Assembly (NCBI RefSeq): GCF_013362815.1
Contig: NZ_JABFVK010000049.1
Location: forward strand, 1 to 64,000
From: Hamadaea sp.
Lineage (GTDB): Bacteria > Actinomycetota > Actinomycetes > Mycobacteriales > Micromonosporaceae
Direction of reading: 5' to 3'
DNA: 64,000 nt
The notes beneath the pieces were generated by a model. The model ran no database searches. It saw only the letters and a program-made list of their open reading frames with translations, and was not told where the DNA came from. Below, piece by piece: positions 49,712 through 57,946 of this stretch. How positions within the stretch are numbered: position 1 is the first letter of the stretch; every line of letters starts with the position of its first letter. The position numbers and the translations under genes are program-made.

Positions 49712-50677
49712 TCATTTTCGCGCTCGTGCGGTAGCTCCGTCCGCCAGCGCCGCCTGCTGCGCGGGACTGAGCCGATCCGACCGCGCGACCAGCGCGTACT
49801 GCGACTCGGCGGGTGCCACGTCGCCGGTGGACTGAACAGCGAACGGGTCGGCGATCGCGGGCTGCTGCTCGATCGCGTCGAGCGCGGCGACCGCGCGCTT
49901 CCGTGGCCAGCCGAGCGCCTTCGCGAGGTCGGCCGCGGTCAGCGGGCGAGCGGCGTACATCAGGGCGGCGAGCACCGTCAACGCGTCGTAGACGACGGGT
50001 TCGGCGAGCGTACTGCCGCCCATGTGCTCACTCAGCCGCCCGAAGAACTGCCCCATCTGCTTCAGCCGCGCTCCCGCGGTCGACTCCGCGCCGAAGATCT
50101 CTATGCCACGCCGGGTCGCCGTCGCGATCTCGGTGTGCGCGCTCGTGTCGGCCTGCCACGCCCGCAGCCACACGTCGTCGTCGACCGCGTACCGCTCGCG
50201 GCGGCCGCCGGCGTCCGGCTGACGAACCACCAGTTGCATCGACTCCAGGTAGGCGATCGCCTTCGACACCGACGCCGGGCTCACTCGCAGGTCGCGGACC
50301 AGATCGGCGGAGGTCAGGCCCGCGTCCGCGGTCAGCAGCGCCACGAAAACCCGCGCGGTCATGCGGGGAAGTCCGGTCGCAGCCAGCAAGGCGGCGAAAT
50401 GCTCCACGAACTCACGCCCCGCAGTACTGCCGCCAGGTGCGGGATCGGCACGTGAAGGCTTGCGACGTCTCGCCCGGTCGCCGGCGGCTTGCTGCGCGTG
50501 TTCGGCCAGATAATGCGCTGACCGAGAATCAGCTGGTACGCCGTTGCGAGCGACTTCGCGGCTGATCGTCGAGGTCGGGCGGCCGAGACGGCGGCCGATC
50601 TCGGCGTACCCGAGTCCGTCGGCGAGCCAGACGGCGATCTGCCGGCGGTCCTCCGGCGTCAGTCGTCCTCCCGGCAT
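49712..50677 (-). CDS. Two-HTH transcriptional regulator (IS30-type HTH plus winged helix)
   Basis: A 321-residue regulator. An N-terminal HTH_38-like segment (GRLTPEDRRQIAVWLADGLGYAEIGRRLGRPTSTISREVARNG, about 4-46) is of the kind that opens IS30 transposases, but no DDE catalytic domain follows. A MarR/GbsR-like winged helix (about 105-175, GLTSADLVRDLRVSPASVSKAIAYLESMQLV) and a C-terminal domain with another helix-turn-helix-like stretch (LTAADLAKALGWPRKRAVAAL) come next. ATG 50677 follows GAGGAG by six bases; an upstream start is unlikely. Two tandem operators lie upstream (50704-50773). It probably regulates itself and the divergent 50885-52527 pair. Confidence 0.83.
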   Translation of the reverse strand: MPGGRLTPEDRRQIAVWLADGLGYAEIGRRLGRPTSTISREVARNGVPADSRSAHYLAEHAQQAAGDRARRRKPSRADPAPGGSTAGREFVEHFAALLAATGLPRMTARVFVALLTADAGLTSADLVRDLRVSPASVSKAIAYLESMQLVVRQPDAGGRRERYAVDDDVWLRAWQADTSAHTEIATATRRGIEIFGAESTAGARLKQMGQFFGRLSEHMGGSTLAEPVVYDALTVLAALMYAARPLTAADLAKALGWPRKRAVAALDAIEQQPAIADPFAVQSTGDVAPAESQYALVARSDRLSPAQQAALADGATARARK

Positions 50678-50703
50678 CGGGCGCTCCTCAGCTTGCTCAC
50701 TGC

Positions 50704-50773
50704 TTGCGTTCACTCACAGTACAACGCAACGAGGTCGCCCGGGAGTTGCATTCACTCACAATTCTGTTGCAAC
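50704..50773. promoter_or_regulatory. Two tandem operators with TTGC-GCAA dyads
   Basis: Operator 1: TTGCGTT (50704-50710) and AACGCAA (50723-50729). Operator 2: GTTGCA (50745-50750) and TGCAAC (50768-50773). The left halves share TTGCRTTCACTCACA (50704-50718 and 50746-50760; 14 of 15 identical), spaced 42 bp apart, four helical turns. They lie in the divergent gap between the two-HTH regulator and the 50885 gene. Confidence 0.8.
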
Positions 50774-50884
50774 GATTGGCTTGTAACAGCGTATTTAGTG
50801 ACTCGATTCGTTGACGCTGCCGAAAACGCAACGTAGCTTTTCCTCATTCGGAAAGATTCACACTCGCCTGGTGAGGTGTTCGCG

Positions 50885-51142
50885 ATGCATGTCATGGCCG
50901 TGTCGTCCGTATCGGACAACGCGAAGTTCTGGGGCGGCTTGAAGAAGGCGCATTCGAAGCTGCCCAAGGGAGCCAAGTGGGTCCTGGCGGTCGCGAGTAA
51001 GGACGGGGCGAAGGCGGTGAACGTGATCACCCATGACTCCGTCGACGGCGTACGCGAGTTCTTCGACAGCCACGCGGGTGCGTACGCGACGACGGAGTTC
51101 TTCGAGGCGGACGCTGCGAACGCGGTCGGGCTCCCACGATGA
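50885..51142 (+). CDS. Small hypothetical protein
   Basis: An 85-residue soluble protein (MHVMAVSSVSDNAKFWGGLKKAHSKLPKGAKWVLAVASKDGAKAVNVITHDSVDGVREFFDSHAG). The alternating strand-helix pattern suggests a ferredoxin-like alpha/beta fold of the dimeric barrel type. Its stop overlaps the start of the serine hydrolase gene (ATGA), so it is translationally coupled to it. GTG 50876 is an alternative start three codons upstream. Divergent from the two-HTH regulator; probably controlled by the tandem operators. Function unknown. Confidence 0.68.
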   Translation: MHVMAVSSVSDNAKFWGGLKKAHSKLPKGAKWVLAVASKDGAKAVNVITHDSVDGVREFFDSHAGAYATTEFFEADAANAVGLPR

Positions 51143-52527
51143 CGCTCGACTTGCCGCAGCTGCGCGCCCGGGTCGCCGACCTGCTCGCGCAGTACGCCGT
51201 CCCGAGCGCTGCGATCGGCGTACTGCGGGATGGCGAAATGACCCAGTTCGCGGTCGGAGTGAAGGACGTGACGAACGGCGAACCGGCGACGATCGACACC
51301 GTCTACCAGTGCGGGTCGATGACGAAGACCTGGACGGCCTTGGCCTTCCTGCAACTCGTGGACGAGGGCCGGGTGGACCTCGACGAGCCGGTGCGGATCC
51401 ATCTGCCCGGCTTCGCCGTCGCCGACCCCGAGGTGGCCGCCCGCGTCACCCCACGTCAGCTGCTGAATCACACGAACGGGATCGAGGAGGCGTACGGCGA
51501 TCCCGGCGAGGACGACGACGTCTACGAGCGCATGGTCGACGGCGTCGCCGACGCGCCGCAGGTCTTCCCGCTGGGCCGGACGCACGGTTACAGCGCTGCT
51601 CTCGGGTACGCGATCCTCGCGCGGATTCTGGAGGTGTGCGACGGCAAGCGCTGGGACGACGTCATGCGCCACCGCCTCTTCGACCCGATGGGCCTGACCA
51701 GCACCAGCAGCCGCCGTGAGCAGGTGGACCCGGCTCGGGCCGCCACCGGGCATCTGGTGTTGTCCGAGGACTCCGGCGCTGTCGTCACACCGGTGGACTA
51801 CCTGCCGCGCGCGTTCGGCCCTGGCGGGAACATCACGTCGACGGTCGTCGAAGTGCTCGCGATGGCGCACGTTCTCCTCACCGGTGGGGTCGCGCCGAAC
51901 GGAACCCGCATCCTCTCGGCAGCCGGCGTACGCGAAATGACGACCTCGCGGGTGCCCGTGCCGGATCCTTACATGTTCGGGCCGGAGTGGGCGCTGGGCC
52001 TCATCGTGTGCGACTGGCACGGCCAGACCGTGTACGCCACGGACGGCAGCACGATCGGCCAGAACGCCCGGCTCCGGCTGCTGCCGGACGCGAACACCGC
52101 GATCGTGGTGCTGACCAACGGCGGACCCCGGGAAACCTTGTACCGCAAGGTGTTCACCGAGATCCTGACCAATCTCGGGCTGGACGGCGTACCGGACCTG
52201 CCCGAGCCGAATCCGGCGCTCGACCTGGACCTCAGCCGGTACGAGGGGGTCTACGAGCGGCCCGGAGCGCGGTTCGAGGTCTCCGCCGAACACGGACGAC
52301 GGGGCCTGACGATGGTGCTCGATCCCATGCACGCCGAGTTCCTCGGCAAGCCCGACCGCATCCGATACGACCTGCTGCCGATCAGCGAGACGCATTTCCT
52401 GATGCCGCCGAGCGACCCGCTGGAAGACACCCAGACGGTCGCGCTCTACGACTTCACCGACGGTCCTACCGGCAGGTCAGCGCGGTATCTCCACACCAAC
52501 TGCCGAGTGCACCCGCGAGTCGATTGA
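51139..52527 (+). CDS. Beta-lactamase/class C esterase-fold serine hydrolase
   Basis: A 462-residue protein of the serine beta-lactamase-like (PBP4*/esterase) family. Catalytic SxxK is Ser60-Met-Thr-Lys63 (CGSMTKTW), and the Tyr motif is in THGYSAALG near residue 150. The third box could be supplied near YATDGSTIG; the classical KTG is not seen. A C-terminal beta-rich region (about 350-460) resembles the DUF3471-like domain of D-aminopeptidases. There is no signal peptide, so it is likely a cytoplasmic esterase or amidase rather than a secreted penicillinase. Translation is coupled to the small upstream protein. Confidence 0.86.
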   Translation: MTLDLPQLRARVADLLAQYAVPSAAIGVLRDGEMTQFAVGVKDVTNGEPATIDTVYQCGSMTKTWTALAFLQLVDEGRVDLDEPVRIHLPGFAVADPEVAARVTPRQLLNHTNGIEEAYGDPGEDDDVYERMVDGVADAPQVFPLGRTHGYSAALGYAILARILEVCDGKRWDDVMRHRLFDPMGLTSTSSRREQVDPARAATGHLVLSEDSGAVVTPVDYLPRAFGPGGNITSTVVEVLAMAHVLLTGGVAPNGTRILSAAGVREMTTSRVPVPDPYMFGPEWALGLIVCDWHGQTVYATDGSTIGQNARLRLLPDANTAIVVLTNGGPRETLYRKVFTEILTNLGLDGVPDLPEPNPALDLDLSRYEGVYERPGARFEVSAEHGRRGLTMVLDPMHAEFLGKPDRIRYDLLPISETHFLMPPSDPLEDTQTVALYDFTDGPTGRSARYLHTNCRVHPRVD

Positions 52528-52533
52528 GGTGTC

Positions 52534-53406
52534 TCAGCCGGCGACGATCGTGGCGAAGTCGCGGATGACGTCGGTCTCCTCCGAGGTACGCCACACCATC
52601 GCCCAGCGCGACGGCGGGGCGTCCGCGATCGGCACGTAGGCGAGTCCGGGCCAGCGGTAATACTCGGCGGCTTCGGCCTGGGTCAGGGCGACCGAGGTGC
52701 CGCTGGTGACCGCGCTGAGCACTTCGGAGAAGGTTCTGATCAGCTGTCCGCGGGGAATCGGCCGCCCGCTCGGGGTGAAGAACGGGACGAGGCTGTCTTC
52801 CATGTAGCGCGGGATCGGCCCGTTCGGGCCGAGCATGACGCAGTCGGCGAGGTCTTCGAGCTCGATGGTGCTCCGCCCGGCGAGCGGGTGGCTGTCGGAC
52901 ATCATCGCCAGGACCGGGATGGTCCGGACGACCGGGCCGACAGTGAGGTCCGGTTCGTGCACCGGCAGCCACAGCACCGCGATGTCGACCTCGCCGGCGC
53001 GCAGCGCGCCGAACGGGTCCGGCGGATGGATCTCCTTGAACAGCAGTTCGACGCCGGGATGGCGGTCGCGGAACGCCTCGATCGGCTCGGCGAGCGTCTG
53101 CGCGATCGCCCCCATCGTGCCCAGCGTCAGCGTGCGCCGGGCACCGTTCGCCTTGGCAGTCAGCTCGGCGATGCCCTCGACGAGCTGCTTGTACGGCTGC
53201 TGAAGCCGGTCACGCAGTTCCTGCCCGATCGGGGTCAGCCGGACCGCCCGGCTCGTACGCTCGAACAGCGGCGCGCCGATCCGCCGCTCCTGCGCCTTGA
53301 TCGACTGGCTGACGCGCGCTTGGGAGACGAACAACCGCTCGGCGGTACGGCCGAAATGCAGCTCCTCCGCGAGCGTCAAGAAGATCTCGATGTCGCGTAG
53401 CTCCAC
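52534..53406 (-). CDS. LysR-family transcriptional regulator
   Basis: A 290-residue regulator. The N-terminal LysR helix-turn-helix is at 2-60 (LRDIEIFLTLAEELHFGRTAERLFVSQARVSQSIKAQERRIGAPLFER), and the two-lobed effector domain covers about 90-285. It ends seven bases from the convergent hydrolase. The 39-bp gap upstream, to the stop of the neighbouring kinase gene, shows no obvious TN11A box. No divergent partner is present, so the target is not evident. Confidence 0.9.
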   Translation of the reverse strand: MELRDIEIFLTLAEELHFGRTAERLFVSQARVSQSIKAQERRIGAPLFERTSRAVRLTPIGQELRDRLQQPYKQLVEGIAELTAKANGARRTLTLGTMGAIAQTLAEPIEAFRDRHPGVELLFKEIHPPDPFGALRAGEVDIAVLWLPVHEPDLTVGPVVRTIPVLAMMSDSHPLAGRSTIELEDLADCVMLGPNGPIPRYMEDSLVPFFTPSGRPIPRGQLIRTFSEVLSAVTSGTSVALTQAEAAEYYRWPGLAYVPIADAPPSRWAMVWRTSEETDVIRDFATIVAG

Positions 53407-53445
53407 CCCGGCTCCTGCCTCTTGACCTGCGGTCGAGCTGGAATT

Positions 53446-54537
53446 CTACGCCGCGTCGAAGGTGCGTTGCCCAGGCGACGGAAAGGCCACCACGACCGTC
53501 AATCCACCGTCGGCGTTCGGCTGGACTCGAAGGCCTGCGGAGTGGCCCGCCGTGATGGCCCGGACGATCGCCAGCCCTAGACCGCTGCTTGGGGAAGAGG
53601 ACGAGTCAAGACGCTGGAACGGCTGCAGGATTCGGGCGACCTCGTCCGCGGGAACGACGGGACCGGAGTTGGCGATGGTGAGGACCGTACGCCCAGCTGC
53701 AGCCGAGACGGCGAGGTCGACCCGGCCGTCGTCGACGTTGTGGCGGATCGCGTTGTCGAGCAGATTGCCGATCAAGCTGGCGAGCAGAATCGGGTCGCCC
53801 GGCACTACCGCGTGCGGGTGAAGGTCGGCCCGGACGGTCAGCTGCCGGGCCTCCGCCGCCGTCCGGCGTACGCTCAACGCCTCGGTGGCGAGCGCAGCCA
53901 GGTCCACCGGCTGGGCGGCGACCGTGGCCTGCTGCCCTCGAGCCAAGGCGAGCAGCGCCGCGACCAGTCGTTCCTGCTGCTCCCCCAACTGGAGCACCTC
54001 CTGGCACACCGCACGCAGGGAGGTCACATCGGCGTACGGGTCGGCGAGGGCGACCTGGATCAGCGCACGTTGGACGGTCAACGGAGTACGCAGCTCGTGC
54101 GACGCGTCGGCGACGAACCTCCGCTGGGCGGCGTACGCACTGTCCAGCCGCGCGTACAAGCCGGCCAGAGTCGCCGACAGCTCGGCGTACTCCTGGTATC
54201 GACCGAGTTGGCCGTGACCTGGCAGGTTGTCCGCGGCCGCTCCCCCGGCGGCGGCGGTCAGCTCGCGCAGCGGCCGGACGGCGCGCCCGGCGAGCGCCCA
54301 GCCGATCGGACCGGCCGCGATCGCCACGGCGAGCAGCCCGAGCGTGGCGGCGAGCAGGACGGTTCCCGTGTTGCCGGACGGCCCGGCGACGGGCGGCGCG
54401 CCGAATTCCTGAGTGGACCCGCCCGACCACGCCCCGAGACCGACCATGGCCACCGGTCCCGCGCCCAGGACCACCGCAGACATCGCATAGAGCACGGCGA
54501 GCCGCGTACGCAGCCGGGGCCGGTCAGGCGTCGACAC
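53446..54537 (-). CDS. Sensor histidine kinase, module B
   Basis: A 363-residue kinase paralogous to the one at 29807-30931. Two helices (about 14-36 and 59-80) flank an outer loop of about 22 residues. A HAMP region is at about 82-135, phosphoacceptor His147 is in DASHELRTPLT, the N-box is NLLDNAIRHN and the G-box is SSGLGLAIV. The ATG at 54537 lies inside the response-regulator gene (14-bp overlap), so the pair is coupled. The very short outer loop points to sensing within or close to the membrane. Confidence 0.92.
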   Translation of the reverse strand: MSTPDRPRLRTRLAVLYAMSAVVLGAGPVAMVGLGAWSGGSTQEFGAPPVAGPSGNTGTVLLAATLGLLAVAIAAGPIGWALAGRAVRPLRELTAAAGGAAADNLPGHGQLGRYQEYAELSATLAGLYARLDSAYAAQRRFVADASHELRTPLTVQRALIQVALADPYADVTSLRAVCQEVLQLGEQQERLVAALLALARGQQATVAAQPVDLAALATEALSVRRTAAEARQLTVRADLHPHAVVPGDPILLASLIGNLLDNAIRHNVDDGRVDLAVSAAAGRTVLTIANSGPVVPADEVARILQPFQRLDSSSSPSSGLGLAIVRAITAGHSAGLRVQPNADGGLTVVVAFPSPGQRTFDAA

Positions 54538-55183
54538 GGTAGCCGCCTTCCCGGACGGTCGTGATGATCCCGGGTACGCCGAGTTTGGCGCGCAGCCGCC
54601 CGAGCGTCGTCTTGACGGTGGTGGTGAACGGATTGGCCGCTTCGTCCCAGACGTGGTCGAGGAGTTCCTCGGCGGACACCACCCGGCCGGGCCGGGCCAT
54701 CAAGTACGCCAGCAGCGTGAACTCCTTCGCGGTGAGCGTCACCGGCTGCCCCGACCTTGAGACGCTGCGTCGGGCGGGGTCGAGTTCGACGTCGGCGACG
54801 CGGAGCACGGGGGGAACCGGGGCGACCGACCGGCGGCCGAGCGCCCGGACGCGGGCGACCAGTTCCGGGAAGTCGAACGGCTTGGTCAGGTAGTCGTCGG
54901 CCCCGAGATCGAGCCCGCCGACCCGATCGGCGAGCGTGCCGGCGGCGGTCAGCATCAGCACCCGCACCGGCCAACCGCGTACGCCGACCTGACGGCACAC
55001 CTCGTCACCGGAGAGGACGGGCAGCCCTCGGTCGAGGACGAGCACGTCGTACGGGGTGATCTCCAACCGGTTCAGCGTTTCGCCGCCGTCGGTGGCAACG
55101 TCGACGGCCATGCCCTCGCGACGCAGTCCCGTGGCGATGGTCTCCGCCAGCAGCCGGTGGTCTTCGGCGACGAGTACGCGCAT
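54524..55183 (-). CDS. OmpR-family response regulator, module B
   Basis: A 219-residue regulator: receiver with Asp51 (VLVLDRGLP) and Lys in YLTKPFDFPEL, and a winged helix with AKEFTLLAYLMARPGRVVSAEELLDHVWDEAANPFTTTVKTTLGRLRAKLG. Large blocks are identical to the module A regulator, so the two are recent paralogues. The ATG at 55183 (MRVLVAEDH) is the normal family start. It is divergent from the ABC genes and likely to activate them through the GTGAC repeats. Confidence 0.93.
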   Translation of the reverse strand: MRVLVAEDHRLLAETIATGLRREGMAVDVATDGGETLNRLEITPYDVLVLDRGLPVLSGDEVCRQVGVRGWPVRVLMLTAAGTLADRVGGLDLGADDYLTKPFDFPELVARVRALGRRSVAPVPPVLRVADVELDPARRSVSRSGQPVTLTAKEFTLLAYLMARPGRVVSAEELLDHVWDEAANPFTTTVKTTLGRLRAKLGVPGIITTVREGGYRVDA

Positions 55184-55206
55184 CGGCCCAGCATGACAGC
55201 CGTCAG

Positions 55207-55271
55207 GTGACACGGCGGTGACAGCGTTGAGTGACAGCGTGCGGGTCGGATCGGTGTGACCGGGCTGTCAC
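55207..55271. promoter_or_regulatory. GTGAC repeat cluster in the divergent gap, module B
   Basis: GTGAC cores at 55207-55211, 55218-55222, 55231-55235 and 55256-55260, with an inverted GTCAC at 55267-55271. The middle two lie within copies of GTGACAGCG. The first two are 11 bp apart, as in module A (29117 and 29128). They are likely response-regulator half sites. Confidence 0.6.
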
Positions 55272-55296
55272 CGGGTCCGGCGTAGAACTCGGCGGC

Positions 55297-56049
55297 ATGA
55301 CTCATCCGACTCTCATGCCGCAGACCGAGATTCTGCGGACCGAGGCGCTGGCTAAACGGTATCGACGACGTTGGGCGCTGCACGACTGCACGCTGAGCGT
55401 TCCGGAAGGAGCGGTCGTCGGGCTCGTCGGGCCCAACGGCGCGGGCAAGTCCACCCTGTTACAGCTGATCGTGGGGCTGCTGACGCCGACTTCCGGCAGC
55501 GTCCGGGTGCTCGGCGGCGTACCGGACGAGGTGATGCGCTCCGGCCGGGTCGGGTTCGTCGCCCAGGACGCTCCCACGTACGCCGGCCTGACCGTCGCCG
55601 AGCATCTCGGTCTCGGCGCGGGACTCAACCCGCATCGCTGGGACGCGGCAGCCGCGGCTGAGCGGATCGACCGGCTCGGGTTGCCGCTCAAGCAGCGGGC
55701 AGGTGCCCTCTCCGGCGGTCAGCGCGCTCAACTGGCCCTCACGATCGCCCTGGCGAAGAGGCCCGATCTGCTGGTCCTGGACGAACCGGTGGCGAGCCTG
55801 GATCCGCTGGCCCGGCGGGCGTTCCTCGACGAGACCGCCGCCGCGGCGACGGCTACCGGGACAGCGGTGGTGCTGTCCACCCATCTCGTCGCCGACCTGG
55901 CCCACATCTGCACCCACGTCGTCGTTCTCGCGGGCGGCCGGGTTCGGCTCGCCAGCGCGATCGCGGACATCTGCTCCTCCCCCGCCGATCTCGACCGCAT
56001 CGTCCTGGCCGAACTCGCGGCCGCTCACACTGAGGGAGGGCCCGCATGA
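55297..56049 (+). CDS. ABC transporter ATP-binding protein, module B
   Basis: A 250-residue ATPase with Walker A GPNGAGKST, Q-loop VAQDAPTYAGLTV, signature LSGGQRAQ, Walker B LLVLDEPVASLDP and switch His STHLVAD. It is highly similar to 28191-29069 but shorter at the C-terminus. The ATG at 55297 is preferred over upstream in-frame starts that fall in the GTGAC region. The stop overlaps the permease ATG (ATGA). With the permease it forms a complete minimal exporter, presumably induced by the divergent two-component system. Confidence 0.92.
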   Translation: MTHPTLMPQTEILRTEALAKRYRRRWALHDCTLSVPEGAVVGLVGPNGAGKSTLLQLIVGLLTPTSGSVRVLGGVPDEVMRSGRVGFVAQDAPTYAGLTVAEHLGLGAGLNPHRWDAAAAAERIDRLGLPLKQRAGALSGGQRAQLALTIALAKRPDLLVLDEPVASLDPLARRAFLDETAAAATATGTAVVLSTHLVADLAHICTHVVVLAGGRVRLASAIADICSSPADLDRIVLAELAAAHTEGGPA

Positions 56050-57092
56050 TCAGGCTCGCTCTCCGCCAGTTCCGGGCGCCGGCGTGGACGGCCGTCGCCG
56101 GTCTCGTCGCGTTGGCCGCCGTCCTGCTCGCGACTCGTCCCCAGTTGACGGCTGCGGCCGCTGCCGCGCACCGCGCCTGCGGCGACGACACCAACTGCCC
56201 GGCACTTGTCACATTCGTGCACAGCAACTCGCCGTTGAGCACCGCGATCGGTCTCGTCGTCCTCGTAGTGCCCGCGCTCGTCGGGGCGTTCTGGGGCGCG
56301 CCCCTGGTCGCCCGCGAATTCGAGGCCGGTACGCACAAACTGGTGTGGACGCAGAGTGTCAGCCGGACTCGGTGGCTGGCGGTGAAACTGGCGGTCGCGG
56401 GAACAGCCGCAGTGGTGCTCACCGGGCTGGTGAGCGTACTGGTGACTTGGTGGGCTGAACCGCTCGACGAGGCGGCGGCTGCCGTCTACGCGACGTTCGA
56501 CCAACGCGACGTCGTACCGATGGCGTACGCGCTGTTCGCGTTCACGGCGGGGATGACGCTCGGTCTGGTGACGCGGCGAACCCTGCCCGCGATGGCGATG
56601 GCACTTGGCGGCCTGCTTGCGGTCAGAATCGTTGTGACGCAATGGGTTCGGCCGTTGATCGCCGCGCCCGAGCAGACGACCTTCGCGCTCGATCCGGACC
56701 ACACCGGGTACGGCTCCGGCGGCAACATCTTGCTGGGCATCCCGAAGGCCGCCCTGCAACCGCCGCCGCCGGACCTGCCCGACGCGTGGATCCGGTCCAC
56801 CGCCATCGTCGACGGCGCCGGCCGGCCGCTCACCGACGACGTGCTCCACGCCGCCTGCCCGGGCCTCGACCAGGGCGGGGGCGGCGGGCCGGCCGGACCG
56901 GTGCCGGCTGACGTCGCCCAGCGCATGCACGACTGCGTCGCCAAGATCGGCGAGACCTACCACCAGGCCGTCTCCTATCAGCCCGGTGATCGCTACTGGA
57001 TGTTCCAGTGGTGGGAACTCGGCGTGTTCGCCGCACTCTCGGTCTTGCTTTGCGCGTACGCGTTCCGCCGGTTGCACCGCCACGGCGGCTGA
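56046..57092 (+). CDS. ABC transporter membrane subunit, module B
   Basis: A 348-residue membrane protein, MIRLALRQFRAPA at the N-terminus, with about six hydrophobic segments. The first extracytoplasmic loop has two Cys (HRACGDDTNCPAL), and a large loop lies before the last helix (HAACPGL, MHDCVAKI). The cytoplasmic motif AFWGAPLVAREFEAGTHKLVWTQSVSR and end motif DRYWMFQWWELGVFAAL align with the module A subunit. Together with the ATPase it resembles small ABC-2 efflux systems linked to two-component regulators for antimicrobial or cell-envelope stress. Substrate unknown. Confidence 0.87.
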   Translation: MIRLALRQFRAPAWTAVAGLVALAAVLLATRPQLTAAAAAAHRACGDDTNCPALVTFVHSNSPLSTAIGLVVLVVPALVGAFWGAPLVAREFEAGTHKLVWTQSVSRTRWLAVKLAVAGTAAVVLTGLVSVLVTWWAEPLDEAAAAVYATFDQRDVVPMAYALFAFTAGMTLGLVTRRTLPAMAMALGGLLAVRIVVTQWVRPLIAAPEQTTFALDPDHTGYGSGGNILLGIPKAALQPPPPDLPDAWIRSTAIVDGAGRPLTDDVLHAACPGLDQGGGGGPAGPVPADVAQRMHDCVAKIGETYHQAVSYQPGDRYWMFQWWELGVFAALSVLLCAYAFRRLHRHGG

Positions 57093-57181
57093 CCGTCTTT
57101 CGCCGGAACGGTCAGCATGCAGGGCAAGGTACCGTCGTGGTGGTGGTACCCACGCAGCGATCGCGAGGGGAAGGGAGCCGG

Positions 57182-57943
57182 GTGACGGTGCGGAAGCTGA
57201 CCGGCAGCGTGGAAGTCCTGCGAGCGACGGGCCGCGATCCGTTCGCGCTAGTGCGGTTCTCGGGCGACTGCGTGGCGTATCAGACGAAGGATGCGCTCGT
57301 CGTCGCGCGGCCGATCGCGGGCGGCGACGTCGTGATGCCCTGGCATGGCACTCACCAATCCGTGGAACTGCTGGCTCGGCTGACTGACGACGCGGTGATC
57401 CAGCCGGTCGTCGTCGAGGTGACGCGGGCGGGCCTGCCGTCGGTGGCGGACCGGCTGCCGCTGGGCGAGGTCACCGAGTGGAGTCTGCTGTGGACGGACA
57501 CCCCAGACGGATCGCCGGACGGACCGGCGGACGATCACGCCGACGAGCGCATCGTCTCGCTCGGCGACCGCGATCACCCCGAGATCGACGAGATCTTCGA
57601 CGAGGCGCTCCCCTACACGACCAACCGGCCCGGCGCGGGACGGCGGCAACGCGGCTGGTATGGCATCCGGATCGATGGGCGGCTCGCGGCCGTCGCCGTC
57701 GATCGCGAGGAAGCCGGGCTCGGCTACATCGCCGGCGTCGCGGTGCGGCCGGAGCACCAGGGTCAGGGGCTCGGGACGGCGTTGGTGCGTACGCTCACCG
57801 GCCGGCTCGTCGCCGAGTTCGGGCGCTGCGCGCTCGGCGTCGTCGACGGGAACCCGCGAGCGCTGGAGTTGTTCCAGCGCCTCGGTTACACCGGCCGGCA
57901 GGACCTGGCGTACGCCCGGGTCGTGCCGGCCGGTTCCCGGTAG
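57182..57943 (+). CDS. GNAT acetyltransferase with N-terminal extra domain
   Basis: A 253-residue protein. An N-terminal beta/alpha domain of about 115 residues shows no recognised motif. A GNAT domain covers about 120-250, with the acetyl-CoA motif VAVRPEHQGQGLGTALV near 195-211 and the strand following it (CALGVVDGNPRALELFQRLGY). GTG 57182 follows AAGGGAG; earlier in-frame codons run into the previous permease gene. It stops three bases from the convergent binding-protein gene. It could acetylate small molecules; the acceptor is unknown. Confidence 0.83.
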   Translation: MTVRKLTGSVEVLRATGRDPFALVRFSGDCVAYQTKDALVVARPIAGGDVVMPWHGTHQSVELLARLTDDAVIQPVVVEVTRAGLPSVADRLPLGEVTEWSLLWTDTPDGSPDGPADDHADERIVSLGDRDHPEIDEIFDEALPYTTNRPGAGRRQRGWYGIRIDGRLAAVAVDREEAGLGYIAGVAVRPEHQGQGLGTALVRTLTGRLVAEFGRCALGVVDGNPRALELFQRLGYTGRQDLAYARVVPAGSR

Positions 57944-57946
57944 CCG

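Noticed and set aside
49712-50677. IS30 transposase
   Set aside because: Only the N-terminal HTH resembles IS30; there is no DDE domain, and no terminal inverted repeats or target duplication were seen.
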